29,595 bases of DNA from Acetobacter oryzoeni (GTDB lineage Bacteria > Pseudomonadota > Alphaproteobacteria > Acetobacterales > Acetobacteraceae): the NCBI RefSeq assembly GCF_004014775.2, contig NZ_CP042811.1:1-29595 (forward strand), in the 5' to 3' direction. Positions 1 through 7,736 of the stretch are shown piece by piece. How positions within the stretch are numbered: position 1 is the stretch's first letter; every line of letters starts with the position of its first letter. The notes under the pieces were generated by a model. It was not told the DNA's origin, searched no databases, and saw nothing but the letters and a program-made list of their open reading frames with translations. Position numbers and translations under genes: made by a program.

Positions 1-274
1 GCAGGCCGATCCTGCGGTCTGACAGATCCTTCACGGTGTTGACCAGGTGGGCGAGCGAGCGCCCGAGGCGATCGAGTTTCCAGACCACCAGCACATCGCC
101 GTCGCGCAAGGATTTGAGGCATGCAGCTAAGCCGGGCCGATCATCGCGGCTACCGGATGCACGATCATCATAAATATTACCTGGCTCGATACCGGCGGCA
201 CGCAGGGCGTCGTGCTGGAGGTCGAGGGATTGGGAACCATCGGCTTTGGAGACGCGGGCATATCCGATCAGCAT
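1..274 (-). CDS. tnpR: Tn3-family resolvase, N-terminal part (gene crosses the window ends)
   Basis: This is the first 91 codons of a serine recombinase that resolves Tn3-type cointegrates at the res site. The ATG at 274 opens MLIGYARVS, giving the catalytic serine at residue 9. It is followed by the family motifs DRASGSRDDRPGL and VWKLDRLGRS. The frame runs off base 1 and continues without a break at base 29595 with RVLTGKGAQ. The complete protein is therefore 204 residues if the molecule is circular. The gene is divergent from tnpA with a 125-bp gap, the usual tnpR-res-tnpA arrangement. The product probably also represses both genes by binding that gap (family knowledge). The circular join is read directly from the sequence; the activity is inferred. 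Confidence 0.93.
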   Translation of the reverse strand, partial: MLIGYARVSKADGSQSLDLQHDALRAAGIEPGNIYDDRASGSRDDRPGLAACLKSLRDGDVLVVWKLDRLGRSLAHLVNTVKDLSDRRIGL

Positions 275-399
275 GTTTCTTAAACGTTGGTTTGAAGCGG
301 TGACGAACATGAGCACATAAGCTTGCACTATTGTGTATCTTAACCAGCATCGCAATCAAACTATCTCAAACCTTACCTTGGAAAGAATAAGGAGCATGT
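275..399. promoter_or_regulatory. Divergent tnpR/tnpA promoter region, presumed res site
   Basis: The 125-bp gap between divergent tnpR and tnpA is where Tn3-family elements carry the recombination site res and both promoters. An imperfect dyad is visible around 312-336 (GCACATAA ... TATTGTGT). It resembles a resolvase subsite. I could not assign three subsites with confidence. A Shine-Dalgarno-like AAGGAG lies just ahead of the tnpA ATG at 400. Confidence 0.6.
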
Positions 400-3291
400 A
401 TGCCGCGTCGCGTGACCCTGACCGATCGACAGCGCGAGGCGCTGTTTCACTTACCGGTCGATCAAGGTGATCTGCTGCGGCACTATACCCTTAGCGATGA
501 GGATCTCGGGCATATCCGCCAGCGCCGGCGCGCCCACAACCGTTTCGGCTTCGCGCTGCAACTGTGCGTCCTGCGCTACCCGGGCCGGGTACTCACCCCT
601 GGCGAGCTGATCCCGGCACAGGTATCGGATTTCATCGCGGCCCAGCTCGGGCTGAGCCGTGACGATCTACTCCTCTATGCCGCGCGCGAGGAGACCCGGC
701 ATGAGCATCTGGCGGACCTACGCCGGATCTACGGCTATCGCTCCTTTTCGGGGCGGGGCGCACGGGATTTGCGCGATTGGATCGCTCGGGAAGCCGAGGC
801 GGCGACATCGAATGAGGATCTTGCCCGTCGCTTCGTTGCAGAGTGTCGCCGCACCCGCACAATCCTTCCCGGTTTCTCAACGATTGAGCGCCTTTGTGCC
901 GATGCACTGGTCAAGGCCGAACGCAGGATCGAAGATCGTATCGCCCATCGCATAACACCAGCCCTGAGCGAGAATTTGGCTCATCTGTTAGAGAATACGG
1001 TGGATGGTCGCATCACCCGCTTCGTATGGCTGCGACAGTTCGAAGTTGGCGCAAATTCGGCGGCGGCCAATCGGCTGATGGATCGACTGGAATATCTCCA
1101 CAAGTTCGATCTTCCGGCAGATTTGCTGGACGGCGTTCCCGCGCATCGTGTGACCCGCCTTCGCCGGCAGGGCGAGCGCTATTACGCCGACGGCATGCGC
1201 GATCTGCCCGAAGGCAGGCGGCTTGCAATCCTCGCTGTCTGCACCATGGAATGGCGGTCATCTCTGGCTGATGTCATCGTGGAGACCCACGATCGCATCG
1301 TAGGCCGTCTCTATCGGGTCTCCGAACGCCTTTGCAGCACCAAGATCGCCGACGAAAAGGCGGCCGTTCGGGACACGCTGAAGTCTTTTGCTGAAATCGG
1401 TGGTGCTTTGCTTGGAGCGCAGGACGATGGCGCATCCCTGGACGGGATAATCACCACCGGTCCAGGCTGGGAACGGTTCAGAACCCTTGTCGCCACGGCC
1501 TCTGCGTTGACCAATGTGCTCGCTGCCGACCCGCTCAGCCGTGTGCTGGACGGCTATCATCGCTTCCGCCTCTATGCGCCCAGGATGCTGCGCCTGCTCG
1601 ACATGCAGGCGGCGCCGATTGCCAAGCCTCTTCTGACGGCTATCGCGCTGCTACAGAGCGGGATCAAATCCGATCCTCCTATGGATTTTCTACGTCCCAA
1701 CTCCAAATGGCATCGCCATCTTCGCGCTGCGCCCGCCGGCGACTACCGACTTTGGGAAATCGCGGTGCTGTTCCATATCCGCGACGCTTTCCGGTCCGGC
1801 GATATATGGCTGGCAAAATCGCGCCGCTATGGCGACCTCAAGCAGATCCTGGTCCCGCCACAGGCGATAGAGCAGACCGCGCGGTTCGCTGTGCCGCTGC
1901 AACCCGGCGAATGGCTTGCCGAGCGCAGGGCTCGACTGGATACACAACTGAAGGCGCTTGGCCGCGCGGCGCGAACCGGTACGATCCCAGGCGGCATCAT
2001 CGAGAACGGCAAGCTGCACATCGACAAGCTGAAGGCTGACACACCCGAAGGCACTGAGGATCTCGTACTCGATCTCTATCAACAGCTCCCGTCCACGAGG
2101 ATCACCGATTTGTTGCTGGAAGTCGATGAGCGAACCGGATTCTCCGAGGCTTTCACGCATCTGCGCACTGGCGTGCCTTGCCGCGACCATATCGGCCTGA
2201 TGAACGTGTTGTTGGCGGAAGGCGTCAATCTTGGTCTACGCAAGATGGCAGCGGCGACCAATACGCACAGCTTCTGGGAATTGCTGCGGATCGCACGCTG
2301 GCATGTCGAAGGCAGCGCCTATGATCGGGCGCTCGCCATGATCGTGGAAGCCCATGCCGCTCTGCCTATGTCCGCCTTCTGGGGACAAGGGAAATCCGCA
2401 TCCAGCGACGGGCAGTTCTTCCTTGCTACCGAGCAGGGCGAAGCGATGAATCTGATCAACGCGAAATATGGCAACGTCCCAGGCCTCAAGGGATACAGCC
2501 ATGTGTCCGATCAATATGCACCCTTCGCTACCCAGGTCATCCCAGCAACGGTCAGCGAGGCACCTTATATACTCGATGGGCTGCTCATGAATGACGCAGG
2601 CCGCCGCGTCCGCCAGCATTTTGCCGACACGGGTGGCTTTACCGATCATGTGTTCGCCGCCAGCTCCTTGCTCGGCTACAGGTTCGCACCGCGTATCCGA
2701 GATCTCTCTCAGAAAAGACTCTATGCCTTCACGCCCAACGCGACGCCCGCCAATGTGCGAGCGCTGGTTGGCGGCAAAATCAATGAACCGCTCATCGAGC
2801 GCAACTGGCCCGACATCCTGCGCGTCACGGCAACGATCGCAGCGGGCATCGTCGCCCCCAGCCAGATTCTTCGCAAGCTCGCTTCCTACCCGCGCCAGAA
2901 TGAGCTGGCCCTCGCATTGCGGGAGATCGGTCGCATCGAGCGCACCCTGTTCATGATCGACTGGATTCTCGACGCCGGTCTCCAGCGCCAGGCTCAGATC
3001 GGTCTCAACAAGGGCGAGGCCCATCATGCCCTCAAGCGCGCCATCAGCTTCCATCGTCGAGGTGAGATACGCGACCGCTCAGGCGAAGGGCAGCACTATC
3101 GTATTGCCGGCATGAACCTGCTCGCCGCCATCATCATCTTCTGGAACACCATGAAACTCGGGGAGGTCGTGGACAGACGCGCCGTGGACGGCATCATCAT
3201 CCCGCCTGATCTCCTCGCCCATGTCTCACCGCTGGGATGGGAACACATCAACCTCACCGGCGAATATCGCTGGCCTAAATCCTTAGCGTAG
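400..3291 (+). CDS. tnpA: Tn3-family transposase TnpA
   Basis: This 963-residue DDE transposase catalyses replicative (cointegrate-forming) transposition of the surrounding element. The length is typical of Tn3-family TnpA. The N-terminal third has the DNA-binding region characteristic of the family. Catalytic motifs are visible: SSDGQFF (Asp at about 670), DTGGFTDHVF (Asp at about 743) and LNKGEAHHAL (Glu at about 873). The 130-residue second spacing fits the family. The conserved motifs VSDQYAPF and LREIGRIERTLF are also present. The start is the ATG after AAGGAGC. The stop lies inside the right inverted repeat, as is common in this family. No frameshift or stop is seen, so it should be active. 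It could also act in trans on related short elements, but the TIME ends differ beyond the first bases. Confidence 0.96.
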   Translation: MPRRVTLTDRQREALFHLPVDQGDLLRHYTLSDEDLGHIRQRRRAHNRFGFALQLCVLRYPGRVLTPGELIPAQVSDFIAAQLGLSRDDLLLYAAREETRHEHLADLRRIYGYRSFSGRGARDLRDWIAREAEAATSNEDLARRFVAECRRTRTILPGFSTIERLCADALVKAERRIEDRIAHRITPALSENLAHLLENTVDGRITRFVWLRQFEVGANSAAANRLMDRLEYLHKFDLPADLLDGVPAHRVTRLRRQGERYYADGMRDLPEGRRLAILAVCTMEWRSSLADVIVETHDRIVGRLYRVSERLCSTKIADEKAAVRDTLKSFAEIGGALLGAQDDGASLDGIITTGPGWERFRTLVATASALTNVLAADPLSRVLDGYHRFRLYAPRMLRLLDMQAAPIAKPLLTAIALLQSGIKSDPPMDFLRPNSKWHRHLRAAPAGDYRLWEIAVLFHIRDAFRSGDIWLAKSRRYGDLKQILVPPQAIEQTARFAVPLQPGEWLAERRARLDTQLKALGRAARTGTIPGGIIENGKLHIDKLKADTPEGTEDLVLDLYQQLPSTRITDLLLEVDERTGFSEAFTHLRTGVPCRDHIGLMNVLLAEGVNLGLRKMAAATNTHSFWELLRIARWHVEGSAYDRALAMIVEAHAALPMSAFWGQGKSASSDGQFFLATEQGEAMNLINAKYGNVPGLKGYSHVSDQYAPFATQVIPATVSEAPYILDGLLMNDAGRRVRQHFADTGGFTDHVFAASSLLGYRFAPRIRDLSQKRLYAFTPNATPANVRALVGGKINEPLIERNWPDILRVTATIAAGIVAPSQILRKLASYPRQNELALALREIGRIERTLFMIDWILDAGLQRQAQIGLNKGEAHHALKRAISFHRRGEIRDRSGEGQHYRIAGMNLLAAIIIFWNTMKLGEVVDRRAVDGIIIPPDLLAHVSPLGWEHINLTGEYRWPKSLA

Positions 3292-3319
3292 GATTTCGCC
3301 CCCTCCCGCAAACGACCCC
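3282..3319 (-). repeat. Right 38-bp terminal inverted repeat of the Tn3-family transposon
   Basis: The repeat begins CTTAGCGTAGG and ends CGACCCC. It is an exact reverse complement of 29227-29264. It overlaps the last codons of tnpA. A third, nearly identical copy (one clear mismatch) lies at 12151-12188. Confidence 0.93.
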
Positions 3320-3373
3320 TCTCAATGGGTTGAGGCTAACCGTATATCTGTGCCCGTTTTATGTAGCGACCCC
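3320..3373 (+). mobile_element. TIME (Tn3-type miniature element), 3' fragment of the interrupted copy
   Basis: These 54 bp are identical to 11778-11831 of the intact TIME and end in its right inverted repeat (...GTAGCGACCCC). The fragment is the continuation of the left part at 29000-29226, separated by the Tn3-family transposon. The first 32 bp are also present at the end of that left part. The 5 bases after it, ATCCA (3374-3378), match the left flank of the other TIME copy at 11578-11582. Confidence 0.88.
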
Positions 3374-3677
3374 ATCCAGCCCGCTGACCAAAGAAATAAC
3401 CTCCGCCAAACGCCACCAGAACGATCAGGAAAGCCGTCAGACCCGTCCAGAGTAGAGATGAACGTATTTCCGCCTGAGCGGCCTGTAGCGCCTTCTGTGA
3501 GGCTCCTGTAGCCTGTTTGAGAGCGGTCTTCATTTCGGCCGACAGGGCTTGTTCCTGCTGGTTCCGGGTCGCTTGATCGGACCGGGCGGCCCGGAGCAGT
3601 CGGTTTGTCTCCGCCATTTCCCGGCCGAGCTGGTCGAACGCTGCCAGCCCGTCATCCAGCTCGCGTTCGTCGGTCAT
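3336..3677 (-). CDS. Truncated mobilisation-region membrane protein (5' part, TIME-fused tail)
   Basis: This is an open frame of 113 residues. The first 101 are host sequence and the last dozen (GRYIKRAQIYG) are encoded by the TIME inverted repeat. Visible features are a charged helical N-terminal half rich in Ala and Gln, probably coiled-coil, and one membrane segment around residues 74-94 (LLWTGLTAFLIVLVAFGGGYF). The protein is broken: its C-terminal 77 codons are at 11345-11577, and the two parts rejoin in frame across the ATCCA duplication to give 178 residues. The start overlaps the upstream gene by 4 bp (ATGA), so they were co-transcribed. The layout resembles the membrane protein at 18075-18746 in the other module. 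The function is unknown, probably mobilisation-associated. Confidence 0.75.
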   Translation of the reverse strand: MTDERELDDGLAAFDQLGREMAETNRLLRAARSDQATRNQQEQALSAEMKTALKQATGASQKALQAAQAEIRSSLLWTGLTAFLIVLVAFGGGYFFGQRAGWGRYIKRAQIYG

Positions 3678-3931
3678 GACTTGTCAGGCTCGGGTTTCTG
3701 CCACCCCTCGAACGCCTTGTGGTCATGGTCGCGGGTGATGCGTTTCATCAGCTCGTCGATTACCCGGCCGAAGCGTTCATCTTTCCCGGCCGCGTCCATC
3801 AGCAGCCCCCCGAGAATGACCTTGCGGCGGGTGTCCAGCTTGCGTTCCTCGGCGTTCTGTCTGGCGAGCAAAGCCTGATACCGGGCCTTGGCCTGTTCGA
3901 CCTGCTGCTTTGCCTTCTCGATGGGTGTCAT
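3674..3931 (-). CDS. Small relaxosome accessory protein, TraD/MobC-like
   Basis: The protein has 85 residues. The start ATG at 3931 is chosen because GGGAGGAAAC lies directly upstream; the longer open frame to 4048 lacks such a site. The N-terminal half (IEKAKQQVEQAKARYQALLA) is a predicted coiled coil. The C-terminal half (RRKVILGGLLMDAAG ... LMKRITRDHD) resembles the short helical motif of Ti-type TraD and MobC accessory proteins, which help the relaxase at oriT. It is divergent from the relaxase gene, with the oriT-like region between them, and overlaps the downstream membrane-protein gene by 4 bp. The role is inferred from position and weak motif resemblance. Confidence 0.65.
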   Translation of the reverse strand: MTPIEKAKQQVEQAKARYQALLARQNAEERKLDTRRKVILGGLLMDAAGKDERFGRVIDELMKRITRDHDHKAFEGWQKPEPDKS

Positions 3932-4042
3932 GTTTCCTCCCGCACCAAGTGGGTGCAATGGTCTGTTGTGATTTCCATTCCCGCGTGACCCTGTTGAGGA
4001 TAGCCGATTTTTCGGAAGTTTCCTTGATTCCTCGTTGAGTAC

Positions 4043-4085
4043 AAGCAACCCTTGCGACGAAGTAGTTAAGGGCGCACTTTAGTAT
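4043..4085. other. Putative oriT of module X
   Basis: The gap between the divergent accessory gene and the relaxase gene contains TTAAGGGCGCACTTT (4066-4080). On the other strand this reads AAAGTGCGCCCTTAA, close to the IncQ/Ti-type nick-region core with TGCGCCCT. An upstream CCCTT (4049-4053) can pair with AAGGG (4068-4072) to form a hairpin next to it. The core AAGTGCGC-C/G-CTTA is shared with the oriT-like site of module Y at 14203-14243. It is called by sequence resemblance and position. Confidence 0.6.
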
Positions 4086-4145
4086 TGTTCCAATGCGTGC
4101 GTCAGGGACGTTCCTTCCCTGAACCCTTCCAGACCGGAGCGAGGC

Positions 4146-4869
4146 GTGGCGATCTACCACTTGTCCGTCAAATCCATCTCGCGTTCGGCCGGTCGCAGCG
4201 TCGTGGCTTCTGCTGCCTATCGTTCCGGTCAGGAGCTGACGGACGAACGGCAGGGACTGACGCACGACTACACCCGCAAGCAGGGGGTGGAGGATGCGTT
4301 CATCGTGGCCCCGGATGGCGCGGACTGGGCGCAGGATCGGAACGCTCTGTGGAACGCAGCAGAGGCGGCCGAAAAGCGAAAGGACGCCAAGACCGGCCGG
4401 GAATACGAGCTGGCGTTACCGGCCGAACTGGATGCGAGCGCACGGAAGGAACTGGCCCGGGATTTCGCCCGTGAGCTGGTAAAGCGGTACGGGGTGGTGG
4501 CCGATGTGGCGATCCATGAACCCGGCCGGGAAGGGGATAACCGGAACCATCACGCCCATATCCTCACCACGACCCGGACAGCCGGGGAGGATGGTCTGGG
4601 GGCCAAGACGCGGGTTCTGGACGTGGCCAGCACTGCCTCGGCCGAGATCGAGCATGTGCGGGGGGTGTGGGCGCGCCAGGTCAACACGGCGCTGGAACGG
4701 CATCAGGTCGAACAGCGGGTGGATCACCGGAGTTTCGAGCGCCAGGGGAAGGAACAGGAGCCGACCCGGCATATGGGGGTGTCAGCGACCGCCATGGAGC
4801 GTCAGGCAGTCCGCGAGATTTCCGGCCGGGAGCCTGTGACGGATCTTGGGAAGCAGAATGCGGAGATCC
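4146..4869 (+). pseudogene. mobA: MobA/MobL relaxase, 5' part, interrupted by IS66
   Basis: This is the N-terminal 241 codons of a MOBQ-type relaxase (MobA/MobL domain), which nicks oriT and pilots the strand during transfer. It starts at GTG 4146 behind GGAGCGAGGC. MAIYHLSVKSISRSAGRS is the typical start of the family, and the metal-binding motif NHHAHILTTT follows. IS66 is inserted after the codons for NAEIR; reading into the IS extends the frame to a stop at 4967. Removing the IS plus one copy of the 8-bp duplication joins this part in frame to 7380-7699, giving an original 347-residue protein. The relaxase domain itself is nearly complete, so residual nicking activity cannot be excluded. 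Confidence 0.88.
4862..4869. repeat. 8-bp target duplication, left of IS66
   Basis: GGAGATCC directly precedes the IS end GTAACCGGCCG and recurs at 7372-7379 directly after the other end. Eight bases is the usual duplication length for IS66 elements. Confidence 0.92.
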
Positions 4870-4896
4870 GTAACCGGCCGTTCTATGCCGCCTTGA

Positions 4897-6507
4897 TTAT
4901 GCGGCCTGGCTGTGCGGTGTATTCACGGGTTTCCAGTTCCATGGCAACAGTTCGTGGAGCCGGTTGATCTTGTGCTCGTTGATACGGGCCAGGACGTCGG
5001 CGAGGTAATCGTGCGGGTTGAGGCCAGAGAGTTTTGCGCTTTCGATAAGCGTCATGGCATCAGCGATGTTGTCGCCCCCGGCGTCTGAACCGGCAAACAG
5101 ATAGTTTTTCCGGCCCACGCACACGGGCCGTATGGCGCGTTCGGCAGGATTGTTGTCGATGGCGACACGACCATCTTCGAGGAACAGGGTAAAGGCCTTC
5201 CACCGGTTGAGCGCATAACGGATCGCTTTTGCCAGTTCCCCCTTGCCTGGGATACGGGCAAGCTGTGTTTCGCACCATGCGTGGAATGCTGTGACACGGG
5301 GGCGGCTTTTTTCCTGTCGGACAGCCAGACGATACGAGGCCGGGTGCCCGGTGATCTGGCGCTCGATATCGTAGAGCGCTCCGATCTGCTCAAGCGCTTC
5401 CCTTGCGATTGTCGAGCTGCTGCCTTTGTAGACATCATGGAAGGCCCGGCGGAGATGGGCCCAGCAGGCCGCTTCGCGCACATGCACGGTTCCTGTTGCA
5501 TCGGGTTTATACAGATCCCTGAACCCGGCGTAGGCGTCAGCCTGCAGAATGCCCCGGAACTGTGCCAGATGGGTCTGGGGATTGATCCCCTTGCGATCGG
5601 GAGAGAACCAGTAGGCCACGGCGGGCGGATCACTCCCGCCCCATGGGCGGGGATCGCGCAGATAGGTCCATATTCGCCCTTCCTTCACGCCCCGGGGTTT
5701 GCCAGCCTGACGCAGACGGGGGTCAAGAACCTGGATGGGTGTATCATCAGCATGCAGCAGATCTGCCTTTACGACATCCTGACGGATCAGATCTGTCAGA
5801 GGACGCAGAACGGCAACGGCCTGACCACACCAGTCGATCAGGGTTGAACGGGGGATTTCGACACCCTGACGGGCAAAGATCTCATTCTGACGATAAAGCG
5901 GAATGTGATCATCGAATTTCGAGACCAGGATATGGGCCAAAAGCCCGGGGCCAGCCATTCCCCGTGGGACAGGGCGTGATGGTGCTTCAGGCTGCACCAG
6001 TGTTTCGCAGTGACGGCAGGATTTCTTCAGCCGTGCCGTTTCGACAACTTTCAGTTTTGCCGCAATAAAGTCCAGTATTTCGGTGACATCTTCGCCCACA
6101 AGACGCAGGGGACCGCCACAGGCAGGACAGGCCTTACCCGGATCGAGAACACTACGCTCCCGTGGTGTCGTGTCAGAAACCTTTGGTTTGCCACGCTGCC
6201 GTGGGGGAGAAACCACGCCAGCGCTGACATCATGCTCCGTGACATCAGGAGAAGGATCGGCTGCCGCGATGGCGATTTTTACATCTTCAAGAAGCAGTTC
6301 AAGTTGTTCAATCTCACGGTCTATCTTTTCTGAACTGGCCCCGAATTTCTGTTTCTGAAGACGTGCGATCCGGATTTTGAGAGACTGGACGAGAGCTTCA
6401 TACGCACGGGCTGACGCAGAAAGCCGAGCCACTTCGGTCTGCAGGGAAACAATCATTTCCCTCAGGATATCCGGATCATCAGGCAGGACCACGGGTGCAG
6501 GCGTCAT
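4897..6507 (-). CDS. tnpC: IS66 transposase TnpC
   Basis: This 536-residue IS66-family transposase has the DDE active site of the family. Domain order: an N-terminal leucine-rich coiled coil (about 15-80, ending QKQKFGASSEK, a family signature); a zinc-binding region (CPACGG ... CRHCET, about 125-165); then the catalytic domain with HADDTP, QADAYAGF and NNPAERAIRP, which hold the presumed Asp, Asp and Glu. The C-terminal extension SGLNPHDYLADVL is also typical. It is the last gene of the tnpA-tnpB-tnpC set, 63 bp after tnpB. Full length with no internal stops. Confidence 0.95.
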   Translation of the reverse strand: MTPAPVVLPDDPDILREMIVSLQTEVARLSASARAYEALVQSLKIRIARLQKQKFGASSEKIDREIEQLELLLEDVKIAIAAADPSPDVTEHDVSAGVVSPPRQRGKPKVSDTTPRERSVLDPGKACPACGGPLRLVGEDVTEILDFIAAKLKVVETARLKKSCRHCETLVQPEAPSRPVPRGMAGPGLLAHILVSKFDDHIPLYRQNEIFARQGVEIPRSTLIDWCGQAVAVLRPLTDLIRQDVVKADLLHADDTPIQVLDPRLRQAGKPRGVKEGRIWTYLRDPRPWGGSDPPAVAYWFSPDRKGINPQTHLAQFRGILQADAYAGFRDLYKPDATGTVHVREAACWAHLRRAFHDVYKGSSSTIAREALEQIGALYDIERQITGHPASYRLAVRQEKSRPRVTAFHAWCETQLARIPGKGELAKAIRYALNRWKAFTLFLEDGRVAIDNNPAERAIRPVCVGRKNYLFAGSDAGGDNIADAMTLIESAKLSGLNPHDYLADVLARINEHKINRLHELLPWNWKPVNTPHSQAA

Positions 6508-6570
6508 TATGAGAAAATAGCAGAAAAACCAAGAAATTACAAAAGGTTCTGCACTCTCACGCCATAAAAA

Positions 6571-6918
6571 TCAGGCCACGCGAGACGGTGGGGCAGACCA
6601 GGAAGGGCGTCTCCACTCCATGCCTTCCCACAGCATGGCCATCTGTGCGGCTGTCAGGCGGGCAACGCCCTCTGCAGGAGAGGGCCAAGGAAAACGTCCC
6701 TTCTCCAACACCTTGTAATAAAGACAGAACCCCTGACCATCCCACATCAGAAGCTTGATCCTGTCTCCACGGCGACCACGAAAGGCAAAAAGCGCCCCTG
6801 ATGTCGGGTTCTGACGCAGCACGTCCTGTGCCAGTACCGCCAGACCCGATATGCCCTTGCGCATATCGGTCACCCCGCAGGCCAGATAGACACGCACGCC
6901 ATTGCCCACGCCAATCAT
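6571..6918 (-). CDS. tnpB: IS66 accessory protein TnpB
   Basis: This 115-residue IS66 Orf2-like protein is required with TnpA and TnpC for transposition of these elements; its biochemical role is not settled. The family signature is clear: RVYLACGVTDMRKGISGLA near the N-terminus, then GALFAFRGRRGDRIKLL and GFCLYYKVLEKGRF. The start ATG overlaps the end of tnpA by 4 bp (ATGA), which implies translational coupling. Confidence 0.94.
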   Translation of the reverse strand: MIGVGNGVRVYLACGVTDMRKGISGLAVLAQDVLRQNPTSGALFAFRGRRGDRIKLLMWDGQGFCLYYKVLEKGRFPWPSPAEGVARLTAAQMAMLWEGMEWRRPSWSAPPSRVA

Positions 6919-7274
6919 GCCGTCTCCGCAATCCGGATGACCCGGGCCAGAAGATCTTCGGCAGGATGCCCCGTCACCCTGATACTGCGGCCATTACGCA
7001 GCGTAATGGCCAGCCCTTCAGCATTATCGCCAGAGACCACAGCAGGTGTCGTCACTGAAGCAACAGGAACAAACGCCACAGACTGATCCGGGGAAGATAG
7101 TCTTTGACGGAATGACGTCCGCCATTGGTAAAGATGTTGGCGGCTCAGGTCATGCCGACGGGCCACATCCGATACACTTGCTCCATCCACACCAACTTCA
7201 GCCAGTATCGCCAGCTTCCGTTCATCCGACCAACGGCGGCGGCGTTCAACGCCAATCAGGATTTCCTGGGTCAT
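6915..7274 (-). CDS. tnpA: IS66 accessory protein TnpA (helix-turn-helix)
   Basis: This 119-residue first gene of the IS66 set encodes a transposase-8-like helix-turn-helix protein. RRRRWSDERKLAIL and VSDVARRHDLSRQHLYQWR (about residues 10-52) form the DNA-binding motif. The C-terminal half is the variable IS66 Orf1 tail. It is translationally coupled to tnpB by a 4-bp overlap. Its upstream region (7275-7371) reaches the IS end and should contain the promoter. Confidence 0.93.
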   Translation of the reverse strand: MTQEILIGVERRRRWSDERKLAILAEVGVDGASVSDVARRHDLSRQHLYQWRTSFRQRLSSPDQSVAFVPVASVTTPAVVSGDNAEGLAITLRNGRSIRVTGHPAEDLLARVIRIAETA

Positions 7275-7371
7275 TCTTACCTCTCAAATGACGTCAATAA
7301 CGACGTCGTTAACGACGGTAAGTTACCAGTCACAATCCTCAATCATAAGGCGGCCTCAAGCGGCCGGTTAC

Positions 7372-7379
7372 GGAGATCC
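7372..7379. repeat. 8-bp target duplication, right of IS66
   Basis: GGAGATCC is the second copy of the target sequence at 4862-4869. Confidence 0.92.
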
Positions 7380-7699
7380 GTGAGCGGAACCGAGTTCTGG
7401 AAACGGCCCGCAAGGCCGTGGAAAAGGCGCAGGAGTTGTTTTTCGGCCTTGAGAAGCGGGCAAAGCTGGCGGTTGGTCTGGCCCGGAAGATCGGGCAACG
7501 GATGGAGCGGGAGAGGGAGGCTGAACGCCAGCGGCAGGAGTTGGCGCGTCAGGCCGAGATCAGGCGGGAAATGCAGCGCCAGCAGGAAATCAGGGCAGCC
7601 GAGGAAGCCCGGAAAGCCTCTGATCTAGAACCTAATCGGCCCAAAGGTCTGTCCCGGGGACGAAGTCGTCGTTCGGATCGGGGATATGATCCCTGGTGA
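7380..7699 (+). pseudogene. mobA: MobA/MobL relaxase, 3' part, separated by IS66
   Basis: These are the last 106 codons of the split relaxase, beginning ERNRVLETARKAVEKAQEL after the IS. The segment is highly charged and helical (REREAERQRQELARQAEIRREMQ), a long coiled-coil tail often seen at the end of small MobA relaxases, and ends RGYDPW. It has no start codon of its own in the right place except internal GTG codons. The frame matches 4146-4869 exactly when the IS and one target copy are removed. Confidence 0.85.
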
Positions 7700-7730
7700 T
7701 TCTGTCCCGGGAAATAACCCGGGACAGAAT
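7699..7730. terminator. Bidirectional terminator between mobA and the Hint gene
   Basis: A perfect 13-bp stem (ATTCTGTCCCGGG and its complement) with the loop AAATAA begins at the mobA stop codon. It ends 6 bp before the stop codon of the convergent Hint gene. There is no long T-run, but symmetry and position fit a shared terminator. Confidence 0.75.
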
Positions 7731-7736
7731 AGAACA

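Larger units (their letters stand above)
1..3319. mobile_element. Tn3-family transposon, right-hand part (continues at 29227-29595)
   Basis: A 3,688-bp Tn3-family transposon spans the origin of the window. It is bounded by two perfect 38-bp inverted repeats (29227-29264 and 3282-3319), each starting GGGGTCGTTTGCGGG from the outside. It holds only tnpR, a res region and tnpA, with no passenger genes. It lies inside a TIME copy: TIME sequence ends at 29226 and resumes at 3320. The two flanks do not show the usual 5-bp duplication. Instead, the same 32 bp of TIME sequence occurs on both sides. Confidence 0.92.
4870..7371 (-). mobile_element. IS66-family insertion sequence, complete
   Basis: The element is 2,502 bp with imperfect terminal inverted repeats. 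Both ends begin GTAACCGGCCG from the outside, and GCCGCCTT follows shortly inside on each. It is flanked by the duplication GGAGATCC. It carries the three genes typical of the family (tnpA, tnpB, tnpC) in one direction. All are open, so the element may be active. It splits the module X relaxase gene. Confidence 0.94.

Noticed and set aside
2236..3054. 272-residue minus-strand frame opposite tnpA
   Set aside because: It is antisense to a complete Tn3 transposase with clear catalytic motifs, and it has no family signature or ribosome site.
5281..5847. 188-residue plus-strand frame opposite IS66 tnpC
   Set aside because: It mirrors the transposase codons and stops where the real gene's frame changes; it is a shadow frame.
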